Assembly: GCA_905182285.1 (NCBI GenBank)
Contig: CAJJAY010000007.1
Span: 1 to 60,824, forward strand
Reading direction: 5' to 3'
DNA from: an uncultured Amylibacter sp.
GTDB lineage: Bacteria > Pseudomonadota > Alphaproteobacteria > Rhodobacterales > Rhodobacteraceae
DNA: 60,824 nucleotides
Numbering within the stretch: the stretch's first letter is position 1; the number at the start of each line of letters is the position of its first letter. This document shows positions 43,890 through 53,762 of the stretch, in pieces. The notes under the pieces were generated by a model that worked only from the letters and a program-made list of their open reading frames with translations, made no database searches and had not been told where the DNA came from. A program made the translations under genes and the position numbers.

Positions 43890-45463
43890 TGGCAAATATT
43901 GCTCATGTAGCTGAACACACAACGCGAAGTCTTATAGATCATTTACCATTACTTCAGGTTTTGGTGCCATTTTGTGCGGCTCCAATAATTGTTTTGATTG
44001 GGAGCCGTAGATTGGCTTGGCCATTAGCATTTATTTCATCGGTTATTTCGTTGATTATATCAATAATACTAATGTTGAGTGTGCGAGAAGGGGGTTATAT
44101 CACATATTCACTTGGTGGATGGGCTCCACCGCTCGGTATTGAATACAGAATTGATGCGACTAATGCTTTTGTTCTAACGCTGATTAGTATGATCGGGGCT
44201 GTTGTTTTGCCCTTTGCATATACATCAGTAAAAGATGAAATTCGAACTCGTGATCATAGCTTATTCTATGCCTGTTGGATGCTTTGTTTCACTGGTTTGT
44301 TGGGGATGGTTGCAACTGGAGATGCGTTTAACGTATTTGTCTTTTTAGAGATTTCGTCTCTGTCCACATATGTCCTAGTTGCACAAGGGGCATCAAAAGA
44401 TCGGCGTGCATTAACTGCTGCTTATGACTATTTAATAATGGGAACCATAGGTGCTACATTTTTTGTTATTGGTCTTGGTATGCTTTATATGGCAACAGGT
44501 ACTTTAAATATGGCTGATCTAGCTGATAGAATTTCTGATCAAGGTGCTAATCGAACTGTAAGATCTGGATTTGCTTTTATTATTGTTGGAATGGGACTTA
44601 AGGTAGCTATGTTTCCGCTTCATTTATGGTTGCCAAAAGCATATACGTTTGCACCTTCTGCAGTAACAGTATTTTTGTCAGCCACTGCAACCAAAGCAGC
44701 ACTTTACGTACTAATGAGATTTGTATTTTCTGTTTATCATCCAGATTTTGCATTTGCAAAAAATACACTTGAAATTATTTTTCTCCCATTAGCTATAATT
44801 GCAATGTTTTCAGCATCTATTGTCGCCGCATTTCAAATAAATTTTAAAAAGATGTTAGCATACTCATCAATAGCCCAAGTTGGCTACATGCTACTTGGAA
44901 TAGCTATTCTGAATGAAACAGGTTTAACAGCATCTTTATTACATATGTTTAATCACGGTTTTGCTAAAGCATTGTTGTTTATGGGTGCTGGTGCGCTTGT
45001 TTTACGTACAGGAAGCTCCTTTTATCTTCAAATCTCCGGAGTAGGGCGTAAAATGCCAATTACAGCGGGTGCGATTGTTATTGGTGGATTATCTTTAATC
45101 GGTGTGCCTGGCACTGCTGGTTTCTTATCTAAATGGTTACTGATCCAAGCCGCACTAGAGCGTAGTTCTGATAATAGTTTATATTTATTGGTTGCCCTTA
45201 GTGTTGTTTTGTCTTCGCTTTTAGCAGTCATTTATGTGTGGAGGTTATTTGAGGTATTATTTCTTCGAGAGCCAGATTTATCTATTCCTATATCAGAAGC
45301 TCCAGTTATGATGATTATACCAATGTGGATATTAGCTGGATCATGTGTTTGGTTTGGTTTTTCTACAGATCTTTTATATGATTTTGCCAATCAAGCAGCG
45401 CTTAATCTACTTGGTGGATCTATGGGCATGTCAGATTCTGTTTTAAATTTAGGGACAAACTGA
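43889..45463 (+). CDS. mnhD: Mrp antiporter subunit D (first pump-like large subunit)
   Basis: A 524-residue protein of the NuoL/M/N-like proton-translocating family with about 14 membrane segments. The conserved Glu of segment 5 is in FLEISSLSTYVLVAQG, the Lys of segment 7 in KVAMFPLHLWLPKAYTFAP and the Lys of segment 8 in ATATKAALYVLM. These form the proton path in relatives. It is followed by two further large subunits of the same superfamily. The stop overlaps the next start by 1 base. Confidence 0.95.
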   Translation: MANIAHVAEHTTRSLIDHLPLLQVLVPFCAAPIIVLIGSRRLAWPLAFISSVISLIISIILMLSVREGGYITYSLGGWAPPLGIEYRIDATNAFVLTLISMIGAVVLPFAYTSVKDEIRTRDHSLFYACWMLCFTGLLGMVATGDAFNVFVFLEISSLSTYVLVAQGASKDRRALTAAYDYLIMGTIGATFFVIGLGMLYMATGTLNMADLADRISDQGANRTVRSGFAFIIVGMGLKVAMFPLHLWLPKAYTFAPSAVTVFLSATATKAALYVLMRFVFSVYHPDFAFAKNTLEIIFLPLAIIAMFSASIVAAFQINFKKMLAYSSIAQVGYMLLGIAILNETGLTASLLHMFNHGFAKALLFMGAGALVLRTGSSFYLQISGVGRKMPITAGAIVIGGLSLIGVPGTAGFLSKWLLIQAALERSSDNSLYLLVALSVVLSSLLAVIYVWRLFEVLFLREPDLSIPISEAPVMMIIPMWILAGSCVWFGFSTDLLYDFANQAALNLLGGSMGMSDSVLNLGTN

Positions 45464-46938
45464 TGGAGTTTTATTATTTGGATACAACCAATGCTATTTA
45501 TTGTGCGATGTTGCTACCTATTTTAGCAATGGCAGGTAATATGGCTTTTGCTGGTTCAAAAGATATCCGTGATATTTTTACATTGATTTGCGCGATATTA
45601 ACGTTTTCTTGCGTATTAATGATACTTTCAAACGTTGGGAATGGTGTCACTCAAGCAACTAGTCTTTTAAATATATTTCCTGGAGTAGATATAGCTTTTA
45701 GTGTTGAACCATTAGGTCTTTTGTTTGCAATTATTGCATCTGGATTATGGATTTTAACGCATATTTATGGTGTTGGATATATGCGTGGTAATAATGAAAA
45801 GCATCATGCACGTTTCTTCGCATGTTTCTGCATAGCAATTTCTTCAGTTATTGGAATTGCTTTTGCGTCAAATATGTTCACACTATTTTTATTTTATGAA
45901 ATCTTAACAGTTTCAACTTATCCTTTAGTTGCTCACAAGGGAACAAAAGAGTCTATCCGAGGTGCTCGTTTATATTTATCAATTTTAATTGGCACATCGA
46001 TTGTATTACAATTAACTGCGATTATCTGGACATATGTATTGACTGGAACTTTAGATTTTACACAAGGAGGTATTCTTGAAGGTAAAGTTGCAGGTTGGAT
46101 AGTTCCAATTCTATTAGCACTTTATGCTTTTGGTATTGGAAAAGCAGCATTAATGCCATTTCATAAATGGTTACCGGCTGCGATGGTTGCCCCTACACCA
46201 GTATCGGCACTTTTACATGCTGTAGCTGTAGTAAAAGCTGGGGTTTTTACTATGTTGAAAATAGGAATATATATATTTGGAATTGATTTTCTTTCAAGTA
46301 CCGGCGCATCGGAATGGTTAATGTGGTTAGCTGCATATTCAATTATTGCTGCTTCAGTAATTGCTATGTACCAAGATAACCTTAAAAAAAGATTAGCGTA
46401 TTCTACAATATCTCAATTATCATATATTACTCTTGGAATGGCCCTAGCTAATTCTATGGGGGCATTGGGTGGTGGTATGCATATAGCTATGCATGCAATG
46501 GGTAAAATAACCCTTTTTATGTGTGCTGGGGCAATTTATGTAAAATATCACAAAACTGAAATATCTCAAATGTCTGGATTGGGGCGCGCAATGCCTATAA
46601 CATTTATTGCATTCTTTATTGGCGCATTATCTATCATTGGCTTACCACCATTAGGTGGTTCCTGGCCAAAGTTTTTATTAATAATGTCAGCAATCAATAA
46701 AGAGCATTATATTATTATCGCAGTTTTAATGCTATCATCATTATTAAATGTAGCTTATTTAATGCCAATTGTCGGTCGAGCTTTTTTTGCTCCTACTAAA
46801 GGATCAGTTTTTAAAGGATACAACGAAGCTCCTATTTTGTGTTGGTTGCCTCCTGCGATTACAGCTATTGGATGTATCTTTTTGTTTTTCTATGCGGGTG
46901 TGTTGCAAGATTTTTTAACCCCAATTGTCCAAAGATAG
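45463..46938 (+). CDS. Second MnhD-like pump subunit
   Basis: A 491-residue NuoL/M/N-like protein. The Glu of segment 5 is in FYEILTVSTYPLVAHKG, the segment 7 Lys and His in KAALMPFHKWLPAAMVAPTP, and a later Lys in AVVKAGVFTML. All the residues of a proton path are kept, so it is probably active. Canonical Mrp antiporters have one D and one A subunit; this is an additional copy. It starts at the stop of the first D subunit, and a small membrane gene follows 15 bases later. Confidence 0.92.
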   Translation: MEFYYLDTTNAIYCAMLLPILAMAGNMAFAGSKDIRDIFTLICAILTFSCVLMILSNVGNGVTQATSLLNIFPGVDIAFSVEPLGLLFAIIASGLWILTHIYGVGYMRGNNEKHHARFFACFCIAISSVIGIAFASNMFTLFLFYEILTVSTYPLVAHKGTKESIRGARLYLSILIGTSIVLQLTAIIWTYVLTGTLDFTQGGILEGKVAGWIVPILLALYAFGIGKAALMPFHKWLPAAMVAPTPVSALLHAVAVVKAGVFTMLKIGIYIFGIDFLSSTGASEWLMWLAAYSIIAASVIAMYQDNLKKRLAYSTISQLSYITLGMALANSMGALGGGMHIAMHAMGKITLFMCAGAIYVKYHKTEISQMSGLGRAMPITFIAFFIGALSIIGLPPLGGSWPKFLLIMSAINKEHYIIIAVLMLSSLLNVAYLMPIVGRAFFAPTKGSVFKGYNEAPILCWLPPAITAIGCIFLFFYAGVLQDFLTPIVQR

Positions 46939-46953
46939 GTGGCTAGTTGAATT

Positions 46954-47298
46954 ATGAAAAAGTTTAAAGATGAAACAAAAAATTATCCTTTACTTGGCAG
47001 ATGGATTTCTTGGGTTGATAAACCAGGGAGTAGTCAAAAAATATTTTATATTTTGATATTATTATGTATTGCTTGTTTTGGACTTGAATGGACTTATGAA
47101 AAACATGCTTATTTTGCTATAGAAAATTATAAAGGCTTTTATGCACTTTATGGATTTATAGTTTTTTCAGGGCTTATCTTTGTGGCAACATTATTAAGAA
47201 AAATAGTTAAAGTACGTGAAGGCTTTTATGAAGAGAAATCTATAGACACTGAAAAATATCCAGAAGATCAAATTCAAAGGATCGATCATAATGCTTGA
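46954..47298 (+). CDS. Small membrane protein between the second and third pump subunits
   Basis: A 114-residue protein with two hydrophobic segments (about residues 28-45 and 60-85), a polar N-terminus containing LGRWISWVDKPG and a charged C-terminus (KVREGFYEEKSIDTEKYPED). It overlaps the third pump gene by 8 bases, so it is in the operon. I do not recognise it as any Mrp or Mbh subunit. It is probably a structural subunit specific to this variant complex. Confidence 0.8.
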   Translation: MKKFKDETKNYPLLGRWISWVDKPGSSQKIFYILILLCIACFGLEWTYEKHAYFAIENYKGFYALYGFIVFSGLIFVATLLRKIVKVREGFYEEKSIDTEKYPEDQIQRIDHNA

Positions 47299-48997
47299 TC
47301 TTTTACATCAAATTCCTACAGCTTTTTTATTTTTTAGTTCAGCATTTATATTGTTGTTTCTACCACAAGGACTAGCCCGAAATTTTGTTTTATTGGGTAC
47401 ACCTATAATTGCAGCTATCCAAATTTGGACATTGGGAATGGGAGACTTTTCACAAATTTCATTTTTTGGCTTTGAATTAGAGTTAATGAGACTTGATAGC
47501 TTATCTCGAATATTTGTTCTTATTTTTTGCCTTGCAGCATTTTTAGGTAATTTATTTGCATGGCATTTGCGCGATACGATTCAGCAAGTTTCTGCGTTGG
47601 CTTATGCAGGGTCTGCTATAGGAGCCGCCCTTTCTGGTGATATGATTGCATTATTTTTCTATTGGGAAGGCACTGCAATAGCCTCTGTTTTTTTAATATG
47701 GGCTCGTAGAACTGAAGGTTCGTATTGGACTGGTATGAGATATTTAATCATCCAAATTATGTCAGGTGTTATATTAATTACTGGAGTTGCTTTGTACTAT
47801 TATGACACTGGCTCTATTACTTTTGAGCTTATGGAACTTGGTTCGATTGCCACTTGGTTGATTTTCATCTCCTTTGGTATGAAGTGTGCTTTTCCATTAT
47901 TGCATAATTGGTTACAAGATAGTTACCCAGCAGCAACTATTACAGGAACGGTAATACTATCTGCTTTTACAACAAAATTAGCCGTTTATGCATTGGCGCG
48001 TGGATTTGCAGGAACGGAAATTTTAATTTATATTGGTACTGTAATGGCACTATTTCCAATCTTTTTTGCTGAGATTGAAAATGATTTAAGAAGAGTGTTA
48101 GCTTATTCATTAAATAACCAACTTGGCTTTATGGTGGTTGGTGTTGGAATAGGCACAGAATTAGCTTTAAATGGTACAGCTAGCCATGCATTTGCACATA
48201 TTTTGTACAAAGCTCTATTATTTATGTCAGTAGGTGCTGTAATGTATCGAACGGGAACGTCAAAGGCATCGGAGCTAGGTGGGTTATATAGGACTATGCC
48301 CAAAACAGCGATTTTTTGTTTAATTGGTGCAGCCTCTATATCAGCTTTTCCTCTATTTTCTGGCTTTATTACAAAATCGCTTACCTTATCTGCTGTAGCT
48401 CATGAACATTACACTTATATATGGCTAGCACTAGTCTTTGCATCTGCAGGTGTTTTATCCCACTCAGGAATAAAGATACCATTCTTTACATTTTTTGCTC
48501 ATGATAGTGGTAGACGTCCAAAAGAAGCACCTTTACACATGCTCTTAGCGATGGGGATAACTGCCTTTTTATGCATATTTATTGGAATTTTTCCAAACTA
48601 TCTTTACTCAATTTTACCTTATGACGTAAATTATAAACCATATACAATGGAACATATAGCAGGACAATTACAACTATTACTATTTGCTTTACTTGCCTTT
48701 GCAATTATTTATAGGCGAGGATTGCATCCGCCTGAAATTCGAGCAGTTAATCTTGACACAGATATTATTTATCGAAAATTAATTCCATCAATTGTATTGT
48801 ATGTTAGCTTTGTTTTAACTGCATGCTTTAAGTTAATTAATATATTTCTAGTTTCTATTTTTGAAAGTTTGCTAAGCAGATTCCATCACAGTCATGGTCC
48901 AGATAGCCCGCGTGCAGCGAGTTGGCCTGCTGGAGCAATGGTTATATCCATTGCATCATTATTAGGACTTGCTTTGTTTGTTATATTTTTTAGTTAA
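47291..48997 (+). CDS. Third MnhD/NuoL-like pump subunit
   Basis: A 568-residue NuoL/M/N-like protein with about 14-16 membrane segments. Glu of segment 5 is in FYWEGTAIASVFLIWARR, Lys of segment 7 in MKCAFPLLHNWLQDSYPAATITG and a further Lys in TTKLAVYALARG. It has a C-terminal extension of two membrane segments after residue 470, with a His-rich stretch (RFHHSHGPDSP). It has no MrpA-type C-terminal domain; that part is a separate gene earlier in the operon. It is the last gene of the antiporter operon. Confidence 0.92.
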   Translation: MLDLLHQIPTAFLFFSSAFILLFLPQGLARNFVLLGTPIIAAIQIWTLGMGDFSQISFFGFELELMRLDSLSRIFVLIFCLAAFLGNLFAWHLRDTIQQVSALAYAGSAIGAALSGDMIALFFYWEGTAIASVFLIWARRTEGSYWTGMRYLIIQIMSGVILITGVALYYYDTGSITFELMELGSIATWLIFISFGMKCAFPLLHNWLQDSYPAATITGTVILSAFTTKLAVYALARGFAGTEILIYIGTVMALFPIFFAEIENDLRRVLAYSLNNQLGFMVVGVGIGTELALNGTASHAFAHILYKALLFMSVGAVMYRTGTSKASELGGLYRTMPKTAIFCLIGAASISAFPLFSGFITKSLTLSAVAHEHYTYIWLALVFASAGVLSHSGIKIPFFTFFAHDSGRRPKEAPLHMLLAMGITAFLCIFIGIFPNYLYSILPYDVNYKPYTMEHIAGQLQLLLFALLAFAIIYRRGLHPPEIRAVNLDTDIIYRKLIPSIVLYVSFVLTACFKLINIFLVSIFESLLSRFHHSHGPDSPRAASWPAGAMVISIASLLGLALFVIFFS

Positions 48998-49031
48998 ATA
49001 ATTAATATTTTATTATTTTAGGATCAATTAC

Positions 49032-49808
49032 ATGACCCCCATTGATATTGCGCATGCAGACATGAAAGCAGATGAAAGCAATGACACTGCTCGACTAAGG
49101 TTTTATGAGCGGTTAATTGATTGTGAACTATTTATGTTACTTGAAGCAGAATCTGATGGAATAAATATAAAACCAGATTTGTTCGAGGTTGAGGAACAAC
49201 AAGTTGCTTTAGTTTTTGACAAAGAAGACAGGTTGGCAGACTTTGCTAATAAAATTGTCCCTTTTGCAGCTTTATCAGGTCGGTCTATAGTTTCTATGAT
49301 AACAGAAAAAAATATAAGCCTTGGGCTAAATTTAGCAGTTGCGCCTTCATCTATTATATTACCACCTAATGTAATATCATGGATGGCTGAAACCATTTCC
49401 AATGGGCCAACTGTATCAAAAGCAAAAATAAAAGAAGTTTTTTCTCCAAGAACTCTCCCTGAAGTTGTTATTAGCGCTTTGGATTCTAAACTAGCAACTA
49501 TGATTGGATATGCTGACATAGCCTATTTAGCCGAAGTAAAATATGATAATGATATGCAATCTTCAGTAATCATTTTTATAAATGCAAAAGCTGAAGCTGA
49601 GGAGGCTATTGCTAATGCAATTTCTGAAACATTAATTTTTTCTGGAATTGAAGCTGGTATTTTGGATGTAATTTTTCTAGATGCTAAAAATCCAGTATGT
49701 GCAAAATTAGCTAAATATGGTCTTAGATTTGATCTACCTAAACCAGAAGAAAAAAATCATCCAACTGCTCCTGGTCTAAACCCTAATAAACCGCCTATAT
49801 TAATTTAA
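49032..49808 (+). CDS. SseB-family protein
   Basis: A 258-residue soluble protein with the SseB arrangement: an N-terminal domain (about 20-125, with FYERLIDCELFMLLE and LVFDKEDRLADFA) and a C-terminal domain (about 140-235). The family was named for serine sensitivity enhancement in E. coli, but its molecular function is poorly defined. It starts 34 bases after the antiporter operon, with GGATC upstream of the ATG, and its stop overlaps the converging reductase gene by 4 bases. Confidence 0.87.
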   Translation: MTPIDIAHADMKADESNDTARLRFYERLIDCELFMLLEAESDGINIKPDLFEVEEQQVALVFDKEDRLADFANKIVPFAALSGRSIVSMITEKNISLGLNLAVAPSSIILPPNVISWMAETISNGPTVSKAKIKEVFSPRTLPEVVISALDSKLATMIGYADIAYLAEVKYDNDMQSSVIIFINAKAEAEEAIANAISETLIFSGIEAGILDVIFLDAKNPVCAKLAKYGLRFDLPKPEEKNHPTAPGLNPNKPPILI

Positions 49809-50740
49809 TAACCAGAAAGTTTATCTACTAGATACATAAATGGTTTTTTTGTTTCACCTCGATGGATATTTTTTGCAACAATTTCGCATGCAGTATTAAT
49901 ACGTGTTGTTGATGCAATATGAGGTGTAACTAATACGTTTGGATGTGACCAATAGGCATGCTTTTTTGGCAAAGGCTCTATGTAAAATGTGTCTAAAGTT
50001 GCACCACTAATTTTACCCCTATCTAAAGCGCTTATTAAATCATCATCATTAATAAGTGTTCCACGACCAGGATTAATAATTGAAACACCATCAAGCATTT
50101 TTTCTATATTTTTTTTATTAATAATTTCTTTCGTTTCTTTTGTATTTGGGAGTAATAAAACTAATATCTCAGATGATGATAAAATTTTATTTAAGCCACT
50201 GGTGCCATAAAAACATTTTATATTTGAGTGTTTTTTTTCATTTCTACTCCACCCAGAAACCTTAAACCCAAATTCAGATAATTTATTTGCACAGTGCATA
50301 CCAAGTGCACCTAAACCCAATATTCCAACGGATCTACTTTTTGATAATGGCGGAATATTTTCACTTAACCATTCACCAGGCGTTGCTTTATGGAATCTAT
50401 CGGTACCTAAGTGATATCGTAATACATGTCCCATAACATAATCTGCCATGCCTAAACTCAACCCTGGCTCAACCATTCTTGCTAATGGTTGAGTAAGGGA
50501 TTTGTTTGCAAGTGGAACTTCAACGCCAGCCCACAAGCCTTGAACTAATTTAACATTTTTAAAAGGTGTAAAATCTTGCAGTTCACCATTTGGAGCATAG
50601 ATTATATAATCGATATCTAAGGGATTTTCTAGATTTTTTGTTAGTCTATAACTTATATTAAATTTATCTAAAGCTTGATTTAAGTGTAATTTATACTCAT
50701 CCCACTCTTCAGAATTACCTGCGTAAAAGATATTAATCAT
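49805..50740 (-). CDS. ghrA: D-2-hydroxyacid dehydrogenase, glyoxylate/hydroxypyruvate reductase A type
   Basis: A 311-residue NAD(P)-dependent 2-hydroxyacid dehydrogenase. The nucleotide fold GILGLGALGMHCANKLSEFG is near residue 138. Catalytic residues appear as Arg in INPGRGTLIN, Glu in FYIEPLPKKHAYW and His in VTPHIAS. Sequence features match the GhrA branch, which reduces glyoxylate and hydroxypyruvate. Its start overlaps the rodA stop by 1 base (TAATG), so it may be translated with the cell-shape genes, though functionally unrelated. With isocitrate lyase it could draw on glyoxylate; this is speculative. Confidence 0.9.
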   Translation of the reverse strand: MINIFYAGNSEEWDEYKLHLNQALDKFNISYRLTKNLENPLDIDYIIYAPNGELQDFTPFKNVKLVQGLWAGVEVPLANKSLTQPLARMVEPGLSLGMADYVMGHVLRYHLGTDRFHKATPGEWLSENIPPLSKSRSVGILGLGALGMHCANKLSEFGFKVSGWSRNEKKHSNIKCFYGTSGLNKILSSSEILVLLLPNTKETKEIINKKNIEKMLDGVSIINPGRGTLINDDDLISALDRGKISGATLDTFYIEPLPKKHAYWSHPNVLVTPHIASTTRINTACEIVAKNIHRGETKKPFMYLVDKLSGY

Positions 50741-51879
50741 TATCTTGTCCTATGTATATGTGCACTTTGCACTAAGCCAAATGCACCTAGTAAGACTAGC
50801 ATTGCAGAACCTCCATAACTGATGAGTGGTAAAGGAACTCCAACCACTGGTGCTAAACCCATTACCATGAGCATGTTGACGCTAAAATAGAAAAAGAATG
50901 TAGCGGCAATACCTAAAGTTAAAAGGGCAGCAAATCTGTTATGATTTTGCATGGCTGTTAAATAACAGCAAAAAATTATTAGAATGTATAAAAATAATAA
51001 AATAATTCCACCTAAAAATCCGAACTCTTCAGCAAAGGTAGTAAAAATGAAATCTGTATGTTTTTCTGGCAGGAAATTTAATTGACTTTGGGTGCCTTGC
51101 ATAAATCCTCTTCCGGAGTAACCGCCAGATCCTAGTGCTATTTTTGATTGTGTAATGTGATAGCCTGTCCCAAGAGGATCTGAGCTTGGATCCAAGAAAG
51201 TTTCTATTCGTTGATATTGATAGTTTTTTAAGATTTGAAAATCTGTACCCTTTGATAATATGACTGCATAAACTAACCCGACAATCGAACTTATTCCAGC
51301 CATGAAATACCACAAACTGACCCCCGCTAATAACATTACAACTGCTGCTCCACTTGCTAATAAAATTGCTGTTCCTAAATCTGGCTGATTTAGGACTAGG
51401 ACCATTGGTATTGTAGTTAATAATATTGGGGGAATAAGCCAGCGTATTTTAGATACTTTTTGATCATCTAACCAATCATAATAAAGTGCCAAAACCATAA
51501 CTAAAGCAATTTTCATAAACTCACTTGGTTGGAGTCTAATAAAGCCTAAGTCAATCCATCTTTGTGCACCTTTTCCTGTTATTCCAAAATATTCTACATA
51601 AAAAAGTAATATTAGACTAATTAAATATGCATATATTGACATGCTTCGCCAAACTGAAATTGGAGTAAAGCTTATCATGATCATAGCTATAAAGCCTACG
51701 CAAAACCGGATAATTTGAGGTTCAGACCACTTGCTAAAGTTTCCTCCAGAAACAGAAAATAGCATTAAAAAACCAATACAACTGACTGCAATTAGTAATA
51801 AAGCCAAAGGCCAATGGAAATATAAAATTTTACGAAACCCTGTTGGAATGCCTTTGTATTCTTCAGTAATAAAACTCAT
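50740..51879 (-). CDS. rodA: Rod-shape-determining peptidoglycan polymerase RodA
   Basis: A 379-residue SEDS-family glycosyltransferase with about ten membrane segments. The LQPSEFMKIALVMVLALYYDW segment, the long periplasmic loop with QPDLGTAI, and the C-terminal GVPLPLISYGGSAML are family hallmarks. It polymerises lipid II in lateral wall growth, paired with the PBP2 transpeptidase whose gene is directly upstream and overlaps by 4 bases. Confidence 0.96.
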   Translation of the reverse strand: MSFITEEYKGIPTGFRKILYFHWPLALLLIAVSCIGFLMLFSVSGGNFSKWSEPQIIRFCVGFIAMIMISFTPISVWRSMSIYAYLISLILLFYVEYFGITGKGAQRWIDLGFIRLQPSEFMKIALVMVLALYYDWLDDQKVSKIRWLIPPILLTTIPMVLVLNQPDLGTAILLASGAAVVMLLAGVSLWYFMAGISSIVGLVYAVILSKGTDFQILKNYQYQRIETFLDPSSDPLGTGYHITQSKIALGSGGYSGRGFMQGTQSQLNFLPEKHTDFIFTTFAEEFGFLGGIILLFLYILIIFCCYLTAMQNHNRFAALLTLGIAATFFFYFSVNMLMVMGLAPVVGVPLPLISYGGSAMLVLLGAFGLVQSAHIHRTR

Positions 51880-53762
51880 GTTGTTCTTCCAGATATATTT
51901 TTTCTATTAGAACGCTTTTGATCTGGTAATGGTTCGTAAGAGTTTTTACCTAAAGTTAATACTTTTTCCATTATATCACGAGCTATCGGAGCTGCTTTTC
52001 TTGATCCAGCACCTCCATGCTCAACAATTACAGATATTGAATAACGTGGATTTTTATATGGAGCATATCCTACAAATAATGCATGATCACGTCGCTCCCA
52101 AGGAAGATCTTCATTCTTAGTAACGCCATTTTCACGCTCTTTTTTACTAATAAATCTAACTTGGCTTGTGCCGGTTTTTCCCGCTATTTTATATTTTTCA
52201 TTTAAACGAGAGCTATATGCAGTTCCTTTAGGATGGTTTGAAACATCATACATGCCAGATCTAATAAGTTTTAAATGTTTAGGACTAAAATCTAATTTTT
52301 GAGCTCCACTCATAAAAGTAGGTTGGTTATCAATCATATTAAGTAGTCGGGGCTGAACTGCTAATCCAGAAGCTAATCGAGCAGTCATTGTAGCAAGCTG
52401 AAGGGGAGATGTCAGCACAAAGCCTTGCCCGATCCCTGCATTGGCTGTGTCGCCTATAAACCAATCTTGGTTTTTATTTTTTTGCTTCCACTGTTTTGTT
52501 GGCATTAATCCAGTACGAACAGCAGGCAAGGGCAAATCATGTTTTATACCAAGCCCAAGTTTTCGGGCAGTTTTTGTTATTTTTTCTATTCCAACTCTTA
52601 TTGCAATATCATAAAAGAAAACATCACAAGAATAGCGTAATGCTTCTCTTAGAGTTACTTTTCCGTGGCCGCCTCTTCGCCAACAATGGAATTTACGTCC
52701 GTTTATGTCTTTATGGCCTGGGCAATGAATCCCTTCACTTTCGTTTATTACTCCATCTGTTAGCCCTGCCAGAGCTACAACCATTTTAAATGTTGAGCCA
52801 GGAGGGTATAAGCCTTGAACTGTTTTATTCGCTAATGGTCTATATTTATTATCATTTAGAGCTTTCCAGTCAGGGACTGATATTCCGTTTACAAACTTAT
52901 TGGGGTCAAATGTTGGTGCTGAAGCAAGTGCTAATATATCGCCATTGTTCACATCCATAACCACAGCAGCGGAGCTTTCACCTTGCATACGCTCTGTAGC
53001 AAACCTTTGCAAATCATGACCAATTGTTAGTTGTAAATTTACTCCAGGTAATCCGGCTTTGTCTTTTAACACTCGCATCACACGGCCGACTGAATTTACT
53101 TCGATTGTTTTAAAACCAGCCTTACCACGGAGTGGTTTCTCAACTTTAGCTTCTATGCCATTTTTTCCAATTTGGAATCTTGGAATAAGAAGGAGGGGAT
53201 CCTTGTCGTCAATTTGGGATAAATCATAATCACTAACTGGACCCACATATCCAATTATGTGTGCAAAATCTGCTCCAATAGGATATTTCCTATTTAATCC
53301 TAGCTTTGGTATAATTCCTGGCAAAGATGGTGAGTTTACAGATACTGCTGCTATATGCTCCCATTCAAGTCCAGTAGCAACTGTCACGGGCACAAAAGCT
53401 CTTCTAATGGATATCTCTTTTAACACCTCTAAAATACGTTTTTCTGAAAGGGGAATTAACTCTGCAAGACGATAAAGTACAGATTTAGGATTTGTTGCTT
53501 GTTCACGTATAATTTCAATTGTGTAGACTTGCCGGTTTAATGCTAATGTGTTCCCAGTTCGATCATATATTATGCCTCTAGCAGGTGGTTGTAGCCGAAT
53601 GTTAATTCTATTTTCTTCGGCAAGCAGCCGAAATTTATCAGCTTCTTTAACCCCTAATTGGTTCATGCGCCAAGCAAGTGTACCTGCTATTCCTAGCTGC
53701 ATTCCAGCTAATAATATTGCGCGCCTTCTGAATCGTCTAGGAGTTTTAACTGGCCGATTCAT
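51876..53762 (-). CDS. mrdA: Penicillin-binding protein 2 (peptidoglycan transpeptidase)
   Basis: A 628-residue class B PBP with an N-terminal membrane anchor at about residues 13-30. The PBP dimer domain with PARGIIYDRTG is near 60. The transpeptidase motifs are S323-T-F-K326, S378-C-D380 and K529-T-G. It cross-links peptidoglycan with RodA for elongation. It overlaps both rodA and mreD by 4 bases, so the elongasome proteins are translated together. The C-terminus is charged. Confidence 0.96.
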   Translation of the reverse strand: MNRPVKTPRRFRRRAILLAGMQLGIAGTLAWRMNQLGVKEADKFRLLAEENRINIRLQPPARGIIYDRTGNTLALNRQVYTIEIIREQATNPKSVLYRLAELIPLSEKRILEVLKEISIRRAFVPVTVATGLEWEHIAAVSVNSPSLPGIIPKLGLNRKYPIGADFAHIIGYVGPVSDYDLSQIDDKDPLLLIPRFQIGKNGIEAKVEKPLRGKAGFKTIEVNSVGRVMRVLKDKAGLPGVNLQLTIGHDLQRFATERMQGESSAAVVMDVNNGDILALASAPTFDPNKFVNGISVPDWKALNDNKYRPLANKTVQGLYPPGSTFKMVVALAGLTDGVINESEGIHCPGHKDINGRKFHCWRRGGHGKVTLREALRYSCDVFFYDIAIRVGIEKITKTARKLGLGIKHDLPLPAVRTGLMPTKQWKQKNKNQDWFIGDTANAGIGQGFVLTSPLQLATMTARLASGLAVQPRLLNMIDNQPTFMSGAQKLDFSPKHLKLIRSGMYDVSNHPKGTAYSSRLNEKYKIAGKTGTSQVRFISKKERENGVTKNEDLPWERRDHALFVGYAPYKNPRYSISVIVEHGGAGSRKAAPIARDIMEKVLTLGKNSYEPLPDQKRSNRKNISGRTT

